NCBI GenBank assembly: GCA_013397115.1
Contig: VWZW01001682.1
Coordinates: 510 to 64,509 of the forward strand
Reading direction: 5' to 3'
Source of the DNA: Edolisoma coerulescens
Lineage: Eukaryota > Chordata > Aves > Passeriformes > Campephagidae
DNA length: 64,000 nucleotides
Of this stretch, positions 47,701-60,500 are shown in pieces (position 1 is the first letter of the stretch; every line of letters starts with the position of its first letter). The notes beneath the pieces are model-generated. The model made no database searches and was not told where the DNA came from. It saw only the letters and a list, made by a program, of their open reading frames with translations. A program made the position numbers and the translations under genes.

Positions 47701-50413
47701 AATTCTGTGGGCAGATGATACTGGTGGTGACTGAGTTTACACATAGCTGCTTTTAGTATGTCAGATAAATGCATCTATATACAGATTCAATAATCTATTA
47801 AAAAAAAAAGTAATGCTGCTTGTATCTTGCTTTCCCTTGCCCTTTTATTGTCATCTCTTTTTATTTTCTGTTATATGAAAGAATAACTTGTGGGGATGAT
47901 GGAGGGGAGACAAAATGGAAAAGTGGGATTTTTTTTTTTTTTAAAGTTATAGCAGTATCTTTAGGAGTACATGTTAACATATTTTGCTGTCCTAACATCA
48001 ACAAAGAAAATGCCATGTAATGCCAGGACTGTAATGTATAGCATGGACACTATACCACGTGCTTAATTTCAAGAACAGAAATAAAAGTAAAAATATTTTT
48101 AATTTGCTAGTGAAACCATTCAGTTCTGTTCAACAATTAGGAAGTTACTGGTGAAAAGTCATCTTCAAGACCTCTCAAGCACATGAACTTCATGTCTACT
48201 GTGTACAAGTGCTTATACACATCTGTGGTAGTGAAAACAGAATTTCATAATATAACTTGGTTTTTCTTCATAAATCTCATAATTTCACATCACTGGCAGT
48301 TTGGGGGAAGAAAAGCTTAAGCAAATGGTAAGGTGAAACTGGTGGTGGGACTCTAGTATGTATTCATCAGAGAATCACAGAAGAGTTTTTTAGGTTTTTT
48401 GGTTAAACATCACTGTTTTTTCATTTCTAACTTACACTAATTATTTTTGCTTTCTCTGCAAATTTTAGAGAAAACATGATTGAAGATAGTTAGATATGTA
48501 TAAATGACATTTAATTTTTTAGAAATGAAAGGTTTCTTTACAAAGAGGGGTGGTTTAAAGAAGCCTTTTGGTGGTGCAGAAATATGCATTAATGATAGTG
48601 AAAGTCAAGGTTTATTCTTAATCTTTATTTCTACCCTTCCTCATCACTATAGTATTTTCACCAAAAATGAGAAATTGATGTGTTTCTCAATTTGATAACA
48701 TTGTAGATGTTACATAAAAAGAATGTCTGTTCAAATACTTAATTTGATACACTTCGGTGAATCTGGCTGTATATTCTTCAAAACTTTGTTCATTGTTCTT
48801 TTAAATAATTCAATAGTGTGTTATTTCTTTGTTTAGCAAAGCTTGTAGTAAAATGTCTATTAATTTCAATCTAGGGTCTGTTTTGGACTCTTTAATTGGA
48901 GTCTAATTGGAATACTTTAGAAGCTGTATGCAGTTTGAATGACACTCACTCTTCGGTGCACTGACTCCTATCCTGCTTGGGTCAGACATCCTATACCAAT
49001 GAATGGTTTCAGTCTTCATTTCAAAATAAGTAATTCTTGTCTGTTTCCTGTGTTCGGGTTTTCTGGATTCTCTAAGTAATTTGTTGATGTATTTCTATTA
49101 TACTGGAATTCTGTACTCAATTTCAAATGAGTCCAGAAGAACAAAGAATAAAACAATTGAGTTTCAGAGAAGAAAAACACTCCTCACAGTGATCAGTAAA
49201 GCACAAAGGTGATGCTTATCTGTAGGAGCACCAGATGCATGTGCACTAGTTATCAACTTTAAGGGTTGTTCATGCTTTTTTTGAAATATTATCTCCTTGT
49301 TTTTATTGACCCTCTACTACTCAGAAACCAACGATGACATTGCACACATCTAAAATTGTAGATAAAAGCCCACCTGGAGCACAATCAACAATTCCAAGAA
49401 TTAGATTTAATAATATGCTGCAAACCTATGGATTTTCTTGGATGATTGTATTGGAGAATTTATCAAGTCCCCTTTTTGTAAGGTTGATCTTCAGTGCTTG
49501 TGATTCTGGAACGTAAACCACAGGCATCCCCAACTTTTCAATTACAGAGTAGTAAAATACTTTTGTTCTACTTCAGGGATTGAATATTGTGTGTGTGCTG
49601 AAATAAGAGAGCTGTTTTGTTGAAAGAACTTTTGGATTTCTTGAAAAAAACCGGGAAATATTGATAAATTGAATGAAACTTTGCAGGCTGAACTTGTATA
49701 TTTGAAAACAGCACAGCAAGCCCTGCAATGGTGGAACTGTTAGCTGGCCTTTTCATGGAACATCACATTTTGTGGAGCAGGATAATACTTTCCCAGGTGC
49801 AGAAATGACTAGCTAGTTTTATTCCATTGCTTCCAATTTTTTGTTACCCAGAAAGTACTCCTCAATTTTTAAATTTTTTTTTTAATAAGTGGTAGTCTAT
49901 GGACCAACACTAACCAGAGCTGAAAAAATAATTTTTATTTTTTTTCTTTAAGTGCAAGAAGGAAAAAGTGTTACAGGCTGTAATTTTCTTTGAAAAGGAA
50001 GTAGGTTAAAAAGGTTACAATATGCTCTTTTATTGTCACTCATGAAAGCTAAGCTGTTACTGGTAGTTATGTGAAAAATCATGTTTTAGTTTGGCAAACA
50101 GCATTATCAATTTGTTGAGGCTTTGCAGAATTTTTTCTGGGTCATAATTAACATCTTGGCAACCTTGCACATAGCTTCATTTTTATTTTTTGTGCATATT
50201 TTTAAAATAAAAGTGTCATCTGCAGTGCTGGTAACCTGCTTAGCTTTAATGTAGACCTGGGAGATGCACACAGACATCACACGCTTTGGTGGTGGGTGCA
50301 TATCTTTGCTCTACAGTACTCCCGAGAAATTTCTACTTGTTAGAATTTTGTGACTAAAAGTTGGGGTTTACTTCCTTAACAAGGAATTGTAAAAAAAAGA
50401 ATGAAGACAAAAA
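47701..50413. other. gene-free unique sequence
   Basis: AT-rich DNA with a T-run at 47,929-47,942. 48,371-48,400 starts like a CR1 end (AGAATCACAGAA) but the similarity stops quickly. The 6-bp target copy CAAAAA of the following LTR is at 50,408-50,413. Confidence 0.6.
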
Positions 50414-50685
50414 TGTTGCTGTGGAGCCGCTAGCCGCGTGCAAGAACCAGGCTGAATCGGGTGAGGCAGAATTCTGATTTTATTATTTAATTCTAAAACT
50501 TAGATAGACTTTTGAAAGTTCCTCCGGATTGGGTCAATTCAAAACCTCCCCCTAGGCCGATAGGCCAGGTTGAACTGTCCATCATTCCAGAGACAGTTTC
50601 AATAACATCCAAACCTTATCTTTGTTTGTAGAACACAGAGAGAAGAAGAGAAGAATTCTCACGGGAAAGAGTCTGTGCTGTCACA
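50414..50685 (-). mobile_element. solo LTR, 272 bp, with 6-bp target duplication
   Basis: The block begins TGTTGCTG and ends GCTGTCACA, giving the canonical TG...CA ends and a TGT/ACA terminal inverted repeat. It is flanked by CAAAAA on both sides (50,408-50,413 and 50,686-50,691). A 6-bp duplication is typical of alpha- and beta-like (ERVK-type) elements. On the minus strand AATAAA lies at 50,484-50,479, about 65 bases before the LTR end, which sets the orientation. CpGs (GCCGC, CGCG, TCGGG, CCGG, GCCGAT) remain undecayed, suggesting a fairly recent insertion. No internal proviral sequence is present, so it is a product of LTR-LTR recombination. The A-rich flank slightly weakens the duplication. 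Confidence 0.8.
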
Positions 50686-53600
50686 CAAAAAAGGCTGGGA
50701 AAAAGAATTAAGGCATTTCTTCAAATGTCTTTGGGGATTTCTCAAGACTGATGTGTGAAAATCACTCATAATAAACACTGCCTTTTGTAAAGCTCTGTGC
50801 CCTTGGACCTGTGAGTGTTGGCATAGGTGTGTTTCCCGTTCAGTTAAACAAATTGTACTTGAAATGTCTCCTAATGCAGGGAGGAGAGCAATGGCCAAAA
50901 ACTGTGATCTTTTATTTCAAAGGTCCCATGGCTGCCGTGCTTGATGTAACTTTTACAAATTCTGTTGTGTGTGCAGCATTATACTATTAACACCACCTAC
51001 TCAATATTCCTATTCATAGACTGCATTCACTATGGTGTGATAGGTGATAACAGGCCTGTGTTCCTTCACAGAGAGAAACTGTGAAGTGGTTTTGTTTGGG
51101 GAGATGCACATCATTTATGTAATTGGTTAATATATGGAAACTACAGTCTTATACCAAGACATGGGTTGGTATAAGTTGAATTATGCCAGACCCCACGTCA
51201 ATTAAGATAGTTAGATCTAAACTATAAATGGCCAGTATAAAAGAAAAAATATGGTAATATTTTATGCTAACTCCTTGGAACTAATGATTGAAAACAGAGT
51301 TTACAGATGGCACTGAAACAGAAAGAACAAATATTGAGCAATGCAACTAGACATGAGGAGGTTTTTGTTCGTAAGCACCATGTGTGAAGTGGACTGTTCA
51401 TTTGATACAAATGCAAGACCAGATGCTGAAAATGTCTATTATGGCATTATCACAATGAAACAATATTTTTAGTCTTGGTGTGTGCAAATGACTTGCATAT
51501 TAATAATTATAATTTGCATCATGGTGAGTTATTACAATACACAATCCTCATGTTCCTGCAGTACCCACAAATTTTTAGTTCTATTGATATCAATGCATTA
51601 ATCCTGCTTGAAATTTTACAGCAGAGCAAAAAGCCCCTCGTCATTCTGAGAGGTGATTCGGATTTGCATGAATTCTGTTCTTTAGTTCAATGTGTTACTT
51701 GTTTGTATGTTGAACTTGTATTTCTTAAATCCACAAAGACAAAGAAATTAAGGACTCTCCTTTCAGCCAATCAAAATTTTTTAAATGTATGTATTTTGTT
51801 TTGAGTGCAATTAAACAGTATAATTTGTGTTTAAGCGCCTGAGGATAAAAAAAAATCCTTGATCCACTCTAGGTATTTTCACTTGGTAAAACTCAGTGGC
51901 ATCGTGCAGATCTTCTGCTGGGTGGCTTTTTTGTTTAACTGTTTGATATAAGATACTCATTTATAAGCTAAAAACTTCTGGAGCTGTCACTTGCTCATGT
52001 CTGACTTCTTGAAGCTTGCCTATGTTTTGAAATTCTTGTATTGCTGTAACTCACAAAAATAACAACAGAACTAATGTTATCTATTAATTTTCTCTTTTGC
52101 ATATACTATTATGTTCTATATAAAAATGCTACATATAAACTGTGTTGCTTATACAACACTTGTTCTATAAATAGCCATTTGTTCTTTGACTGGAATAGGT
52201 GCTGTTCCAAACTTTGCCAATTCATCTGAGGTCTAGAGTAGAGCATTAAGGGAAGCTGAATGACATCCCGAAATGCATCACTGATTTCTTCGTTAAACGT
52301 GCAAGGCAATATTAAAACAAGAGCTGGCACCTCCTGACCTCCCTTATGCAGCTGAATTAACAGTTTAAATGAAATAGATTTACCATTAGTGTCAGTCTTT
52401 GAGCTGGAGGCAATGGGTCACAACACTCTGTGTCTGCCCTGCAGAAGGAGAGAGGAAAAACATTGATATTGAAAAACTGGTTTTAAATTCCTGCATCTGG
52501 ATGGTGACAATCTGAAAAAAACCTAAAGTAACTCAAACACAGTGTAAGAGCTGTGGGGCCAAGGTTACCAAAGTGACATGTTTTGTCCATTACTTACACA
52601 GAAAATGAAGCCAAGGGAATTGGTTGCTTACCTTGTTTTTCTTCCAGCAGCAGTTTTGAGTTTCTCTTATCCCTGCCTTTGTTTTGTAGTCTGTAGAGAT
52701 TCTTCCCAGATGAAATGGTTCTGATTATTCAATAGGGTTTGCTTTTGCTTCTGAGACTACTGCTGTTCAAAAATGAATACACCTGGTAGTTTTTATCACT
52801 GCTGTCTTTAATCTGAACTCAAAGTGAACTGCTCTTAAATTAGTAATTCCAACGCAGACTTGAAGAGTCTTTTTGGAACTATGAATAAGTGAAAATGGCA
52901 GGAAACAAAGTGTGGGTTTGTGTTTGGAGATAACAGCACTAACTCTATTTCTTGCACTCCCAGGTCCTTGCTCCTAACTCTGTTTCCCATTTTGCACAAA
53001 CAGTAGACCTCAGTTCTGAAGTCTTTAAGTTGGTGATAAAAACTTCTGCCTGAATAAGATATCTGTGATATTTTTCCCCCCCTCTGAGTGTTATGGGAAT
53101 GTAATTAGGGCTATTAAAATAAATTAGAATGCATTTTCAGTTAAAGTCTCTATTTTGAAAACTCAATAGCTCCAATGTCCTTTTGAACGATTACAGAAGC
53201 TGCTTGTTTGATGTTTCTTTAGTGGTATCAACTATAGGGAACAATTCAGGATAAATCTCAACCACCTCTCTTGCCCAAGAAGGGGCACTAAGGCACCCTT
53301 TGATGGAGACATGAAGGATGTTGTGTTATGCAGTTGCTCTGTAACAACAGGAAGCACGTACTGCTTCAGATACCACTGAGGTGTGAAGTGATGTGACTTG
53401 CACTGCCTGTTTTTGCCTTTCCCTGCTCCCTTTTTTTAATTTTGCCCTTTTACTCTGGTGTGTCATCTGGCCAGCAGGCACTGGTTCTCAGTTCTGTGAC
53501 CCCTAGTAGCTTCTTGTTTTAGTAGCCCTACCTAAAATTAAGAAAAATTTTCAAAATGTGGTGAGACTGCAAATGGAAAGTACTGATTTTTGTTTATATC

Positions 53601-54289
53601 TCTTAATGCTCTTTGTGATGAGGGTGCTGAAATATGTTAAAAAAACCCCAGTGATGAGTACGTGTTACCAATACAGTGAATCACTAAGCTTTTTCTAATG
53701 GTACAGATTGTCTGTGATTGCTGAATTTTCTGGCTCCTGCTGCTTTGGATGATTCCTGCTTTGTGTTATCAAGGGTCAGGAGAAAATTGTGGTGTTTCTT
53801 TTGTGTTGCTGAATAAAATGCCATGTTTCTTGACTTCTGAAATTAAATAATTTTGAGGTTTTTTTTTTTCCTTCACCTCTTCTTATTCACCTTCTTTTGC
53901 ACAGTAGTTTGAATTCCCATTAGAGAAAAGAACGTTAGTTATAGGCTTTCAACTTCCCAGCGCTTGCAAGGCAATCATTAATGGAGGTATTTTTATATAC
54001 TTCTTCCCATGACAGCCTTAAGCTGCAGCCACAAATGGCTTTTCAGATTTATTTGAACTCTTGTCTTTAGTTTTCATGTTTTTGATGAATGGATGCAGCC
54101 TTTAGAGTTTCTAAATATGTTGGACACATGAAAACATATTCAAGGTCTCTTCTTAAGTGAAAAGAAAGAGCAAAGCCCATAAATAAACCATCAGAGCGTT
54201 GCTTTCAGAGACATGTCACACCTGTTCTGGAATTAACATTGTGAAACTTCAGAATTTCAGACTGTTTTTGGGAAGATTCTTCCTAATGA
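50686..54289. other. gene-free unique sequence
   Basis: AT-rich with short frames (51,475-51,804 and 52,109-52,330) that are not recognised. A strong 3' splice-site look-alike (pyrimidines then GCACAG) ends at about 53,904 but no good 5' splice site follows. Otherwise nothing is seen. Confidence 0.6.
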
Positions 54290-54330
54290 AGAGAAAAAAA
54301 ATAAAAGAAAAATAAAGAAGAAAAAAATTC
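54290..54330. repeat. A/G-rich low-complexity tract
   Basis: About 40 bases of almost only A and G (AAAATAAAAG-type units). This is simple sequence. Confidence 0.75.
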
Positions 54331-57237
54331 CACATCAAAGAGCTACTTGCCTGATTGAGTTGGGGTGGAAAAATGACTTGATGGCTTTGATCCTTCCATC
54401 AAATGAAACAACATGAGAAAGGAGGGGGGAGGGAAATGTGTGGCTTTGCAGGGTAATGTCATGCTATCAGCAAGGACCACTAAAGATGTTTATTGGCTTC
54501 AGCAGACTGTAGCATAATACAAAAGAATTATCAGTCACTGTAGGGCTACTGATTTCCTCTGCATTAAATTTTGGTTGGCAGAATGTTAATAAATCAACAC
54601 TAGTTATCTAACCAACAGTAGGTGAGTGGAGATAGATTCAGCGTTACTCTCCAAAGAGTAAGGGCTGTCTACTACACAAGGCTTATTTCCAGTATAAACA
54701 AACATTGTATTAGATAAATATAAACATATTTGTCTAAATATGCTGTGAATATTTTATGCATAGCTCCTACTGGGTAAGGAAAAAATCTATCAGACCTACA
54801 GTCTGAATTTCATTCAAGAAAAATGCTACAATTTCCGTATGTGCCACCAAATTTGAGCTAAGTCTTACTGAGAAAAAATGTGGGGGAAAAGGGATTGAAC
54901 TTGAACATCTGGTTGGTGTTTTAGATCCTGTATTTACCATTTAGGATATGCATGAAACAATTGAGGACTTTGAGGATGGATGGATTGTAGGAAGGAAAAC
55001 AGCATGAATTGGTTGGGAGAGGAACCCCTCGGTGCTGAGCGGTGCCAGGAGCTGGCAGCTGTGGCAGGAGAGGTGTCAGCTCAGGGTGTGAATGCTCAGA
55101 GCTCTGGAAAGAGAGCCACAGGCAGTGAGCAGGGAAAATGCTTCCTGTTACTTAGTTCTTGCTGTCTTCAGGGAAATGGGACTTTATACTGTCTCACTAA
55201 AGAGGGGCAGGGTTGCATCAGGAGATGTTTGGCTCTGTCATCAGTTTTGCCTGGAAACAATAATCTCCAAGATTCTGTACTCGTTCCTGGCCTAGGAAGA
55301 GTTATTTCTGTTCTCTGATGTTGTGATTGTGAGTTGCTTTTGAAGCCAAGCTTTGCAGCTGACCTTTCAAATTTGAAGTGCCACCTCCTGTAGCAGAATA
55401 CAACACTCCATTTTCCAAGTAATACTGGAGCATTCAAGGTCTGCTTTTTCTATTTTGAGACTTTGTTTTTCTAACCTTCTTTTTAGTCTTCCATAAAGAT
55501 GATAGAAAAGTGTGGGGGGGAAGAGAATAGTAGCAAATGCTTTTAAAGATTCAAAGAAACAGCAATGCAGAATTATTTTTAATGCGTAGTCAGATCTAGG
55601 CACAATTGCTTTCTTGTCATCTTTATTGTAAGGCTGCAATAAATAATTAAGTTGGATGCACTACTTCTGTACAGGTTGGTGTAAAGTATAAACAGCTGCT
55701 GTCTGGTATTTCAATCTCATTTTACTTACTCCCTTTAGCGAAAATGCTGACCCAGAAATTGTCATCTCTGACTGGAGCAGTGCTGCTTCTGCTCCACTAC
55801 CTACATCTGATAGTGATCAGTGGCAGCTGTTTTGGAAAAAAAAGTAGGATAAAAAAATCTATAGTGGGAATTTAGAGAATAGCTTTTGCATTTGGAGAAC
55901 ATTTCTGTGTATGATGGTGTGGTAAGAAACAGAAGACGACCCTTCGGGGGTCAAGTAGCAAAGATGTGTTCTTGTGCCAAACAATAAAACATTGATTGAA
56001 AAAATAAATTAATTTGTGAAAGATCCATTTCTTGGATTATGGTAAGCTTTTTTTTTTTACAATCCAGTTAATATTTAGCTAAAATTAGTGCATAATTGGT
56101 GCATCTTGCAATCAAAATTGGAATATAATATCAAGAATCAAATCTTTAGCACTTTCAGAGGTTGGTCCTGGTACCATACAAGTTTGACTCACTGTAAGTA
56201 AGGTAATAATTATGTCATTACATGCTCTGGGAACATTTCACATGCTGACTCAGTTACTTGTCTAAAAGACATAAGAGTGAATAAATGTATTTTCCTGTGT
56301 TATGTGGTACAGGATGTACAGGAGATGCAGGCCTGCAAGTGTAGGCTGGTACAGTTTGTGGTTAGGGCTGTTCAGATGTGTTTTGAACATACAGAACACT
56401 TCCATTGATTTCAGACTCGTGTTTTGGAAATGGATATGGATTTTACAGCCTGTTACTGGTTTTGTGTAACACTTAAGATGAATTGAATACGAATTATTAC
56501 TCTATTGGGTTGGGAATGCTGGCTGCTGGTTTTGAGTGGAAAGTAATTGTAGCCAGTTCTCACCAAGTCAGGCATCTGAAGTGCTAAATGCTTTTGAAAA
56601 CTCTAGCAGATGTCTAACTCTATTTTTAGGTGCTTGAACAACATTTTGGAATCTGGTCTGAAAAAGCTAAAAACCTCCTGTAGATAGCACTAGGATTTTC
56701 ATGGTAGATTCAGGTACATGGATTATCTGTTTTATTAATGTATTTTCTGTGAATGCTTTGCAAGACTTACAGGATGTTTTACTTGTGAGATCACCAAATC
56801 TGTTCACTGAAAAAGGTCCTTTTTCATGGCACTGGTGGCAAATAGACACTCATAAAAGTGACTTCTGATTTTACATTCATTTTTACCTTTGGTGCCATCA
56901 TCAACAGCTCTGGCTCCTCCTGCCTGTTACCTCTCTAGGCTTATATGTACCTTCTTTGAGTAAAAAGTGGGTCTTTATTTTCATCATGATGGAAGTGTGA
57001 ACCTTAAAGCCTCAGACAATTTTCTTCCCTTGTCAGCTCTTTCCATGAGAATCCTGTGAGGCTTTTTGCATTCTTTTTTCTACAAGAAAAAATAATTAGA
57101 GTATATTCAGAAATGTTTATCTGAACTTGTTTTTAAAATTTAATCAAAATAGACTTCAATCTAGCTTTTCTTAATATGCTAGAAACTTCAGGCAGAATGT
57201 CTAGTCCTCTTTGTCCAGGACCAGAAAGATCTTATTA
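54331..57237. other. gene-free stretch with one GC-richer pocket
   Basis: 55,015-55,135 is GC-richer and lies in a 112-codon plus frame (54,980-55,318) without a recognisable domain. An 8-G run lies at 55,513-55,520. The rest is AT-rich unique sequence. Confidence 0.55.
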
Positions 57238-57520
57238 CAGAATCACAGAATATGCTGAGTTGGATGGGGAACCCACAAGGATCATTGAGTCCAACTCCTG
57301 GCCCTGCTCAGGACACCCCAAGAGTCACACCCTGTGCCTGAGAGTATTTTCCAAATGCTGCTTGAGCTTTGTCAGACTTGGTGCTGTGACCACTGCCCTG
57401 GGGAGCCTGTTCCAGTGCCCAACCACCTCTGGGTCAAGAAACTTTCTCAAATATCCAACCTAAACTCCTCTGACACAACTTCAGGCCATTCCCTTGGGTC
57501 CTGTCAGTGGCCACTAGAAA
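57238..57520 (-). mobile_element. CR1 LINE 3' end, truncated
   Basis: The plus strand opens CAGAATCACAGAATATG and continues through GAGTCCAACTCCTGGCCCTG, CAGGACACCCCAAGAGTCAC, GGGGAGCCTGTTCCAGTGCC and ACTTCAGGCCATTCCC. These are the ordered landmarks of the reverse complement of an avian CR1 3' end. The insertion is 5'-truncated in the 3' untranslated part and carries no enzyme domain. It is less diverged than the 44-kb copy. Frames at 57,176-57,630 derive from it. Confidence 0.95.
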
Positions 57521-60500
57521 AGGGTTGCAAGTCTGTCCACTTTCTGTGTATTTTGGTTAGCAGAGACTTGAAGAGAAATTCTGGAATGAGGGTAAAAGTG
57601 CCAAGAATCCGCAATGTAAATGTAAGGTAGTGAGTATTTCAAACTGTACCTGTGACTTCCGAGCCTTTTTACTTAACTTTGTTATCTGTCCTCCTATTGA
57701 GGGTTTCTCAAAATAATTTCTGAACTTGATCTTCCCGCAGATGCTCTTGGTTATGTTTGGGGACTAAGAGTCATTAGGTGACTGCTGTGAGACTTTTGTT
57801 GTTCTGGTGCAGGGGTTTTTTTTTTATTTTTCCCTTAATTCGTGTAGAAGGTGGTAAGGAATAACTGAAGAAGTACTTACAGAACAATTTGGGAAGTTGT
57901 TTTGGCAGATACATTCTTGGCTTCTTTTGTTGAAACTCCTTTTTGGGATAAGAAAGAAGGCTTATCACTGAAATGGAAAATTTCTGGGCCTTGGCATGTG
58001 GTGCCTCTGACCTTTATGATGACATTGATTGATGTTCTGGATGACACTCTCCAGAGCACTCTGCCAAGCAACCTTGGCCATTGTTCCCCACAAGAAAAAG
58101 CCAAAAGAAAAGGTGGGGGTGGGGTTGGAGCAGTGAGCTTGGTTAGCCAAGAGAAGGCCCTGAAGCTGCTGCTCACCTCCCTGCTGGAGGCTCAAAGGTT
58201 TGGGCCCCCAGTGATGTCTGCACTACAATAATTATTTGTTTTAAGCTCCTTTGCCGAGAGAATAACAAAATAATTGTCTGTTTATCCAGACAGATCAATT
58301 GAGCATCTGTGGGAGGGACAAGGCCTTTAAGCAAGCTCCTGTTCAGCATCTGTTTCCATGTTATTGGCCCTACATGTTCACTTGTTAACTTGTTTAAACT
58401 CTGTCCCACCACCACTGTTGGCCATTCAGATGTGCTGCCACCTGGGCTTCTTGTTCTGAGTAGAATAAGTGGTAATAATGGGGAATAAACTCTGAATTAG
58501 TGCAACTCCTCTTGAGAGTGCAGGAATGGCCTGAGCTCTGGTTGCAATGGTGCTGCTCTTACCAGGCTGCCATCAAAGCACACTTCTAGGAGTACCCCTG
58601 GCTGTTATTTCCCCACAGTCTCCTGCAAAACTGGTGCACAATTGCATGGCCAGAAATTGGATGCCTTACTCAAGAAGAGCAGAGTTATTGTGTGGTGTCG
58701 AAAACGTGTAGACAAAACTAAGGCAAATTGCCTGGCTGACGTGTTATCAGATGTCAGCAGGTTGTTCTTGAGCAGAAATCGAGAGTAAATGACTGTGTTA
58801 CACACAGTTTTGTGATATCAAGGTTTAAAGAACTCTAGAACTATTTGTTTGGAAGACACTTCCTTAACTGAAAACGGTTCTTTATTAAAAGTAGCAGAGA
58901 TTCTTTTTGTGTTTTGTTTTCAGTTCCTTCTGGGTTTCTCTGTAGTGTTTGAAGCACTGCGTTGCTTGAGTGCTTTACTGTGGAGACAGTTTAATGATTC
59001 AGCTGTTTTGGTTCTGTGAAAATGTGGGAGTCTGGGAAAAGGAAAAGTCATTTAGTCCTGTCAAAAGTGTTTTCAATAAATATTTACTGCCTTGTACAAA
59101 AGCTGGCCCCATCTAATATGAGACCAGGGCTTTTCTCTACCTTTACTTCTAATAAAGCAAGGGGAATGTTGAGGCAGCATTCATAAATAAAAATGGATTA
59201 TGGTTACAGTAGATGGAGGTCCTTTTGAGTATCTTTTGCTCAGCAGTTTCCAATAACAGGAAGCCACAGTTTATGGTTCTAGCTTGGGTTTTTTTTTTTC
59301 ATAGAAATTCTGTCATTATATAGTTTAATAAAGCTAAATTAGAGTCCACAAAATGGCAAGTGAACCATTAGAATGAACATTATATATGGAAAAGTGTGTA
59401 TATAAACCAGTAAAACCCAAACTGGCTATATATCCTTAAAACCATAACAAGCTGGTGTCAAATAATCTGTACTCCTCCCCTTTGGCTTGCTCATTATGTA
59501 GGAAGAATCTGATTTACAAGCTATGCTTATAACCAGCTGATTTCTAAAGGTCTTGCAGTGTAATATTTTATGCTTGGGACTGTTTTCAAGACTTACAGTG
59601 AATGAGATAATCTTTACAGGTTGTTAAAAGTATATAATGGATTTTGTGTTTTATATTTTGGAAGGAATTTTCCCAATATAGCATGTGAGACTAACAGCTT
59701 GGTAGTTAAATGATCTGTAAGGAGCTCAGTGTGTGTTGGGTGGTGATTTGTGGGCTGGGTTTTTTTGTAGCTGTAGTAAACAGAGAAGATCTGAAACAGA
59801 CTGAAATGGGGAGGAGCATGCAGATGATAAGAGGTCAAAGCTTTTGCAAAATAATGTTTTATTTTCCAAAAGTATTTCTGAGCACACCCTCTCAGCAGAA
59901 AAGGGAAAAACATACAGTGTACAGCAGGAAAAAATGAACAAAAGTGTCTTTAAAGGGCAGATTATCTGATAAGAAGTTAAGTAGCATATATGAAAAGCAG
60001 AGAAGAATCTTGCACCAAAAGATGAGTGATGTATCCAGGGGTTAATAAAACAATCCAAGGTCTGAGAAGCAGGAAATCTGGTAGGAACAATGTGGTTGGT
60101 TTAGTCAAAACCAAGACTTTGAGCATGTCCTGTGCAGTGTGCTGAGCCTGGTGATGATATGGACTCACCCTGGCAGAAAGCATTTCAGTGAAGTTCAGCT
60201 GTTAGTGGATCCTGAGAGCTGCTGTTGCTCTGTGTTGATTCATTTCCCTCCCTCCTGACAGGCTGAGCTCTCTGTGCACGAGGAGTTTGCTGTGAAGGGC
60301 TGAACTGTGTTTCACTTCACTGCCCAGTGGTGGGGATATTGTTGGGCAACCAGTCTAGTAAATATTTCTTAACCTGCCCAGTATACACCATCAGGAAAGA
60401 GAGATTTTCATGCACAAAAGGCAGACACAGCTCTCCAAACCAGCCTGTAGCACAGATGGGCACTTGGCACGGAGGCAGTGATGTTTAACGGGCGAATTCG

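Noticed and set aside
48371..48410. AGAATCACAGAA start resembling a CR1 end
   Set aside because: Similarity ends after about 20 bases; too short to support.
54980..55318. 112-codon plus-strand frame in a GC-richer pocket
   Set aside because: No recognised domain and no splice context.
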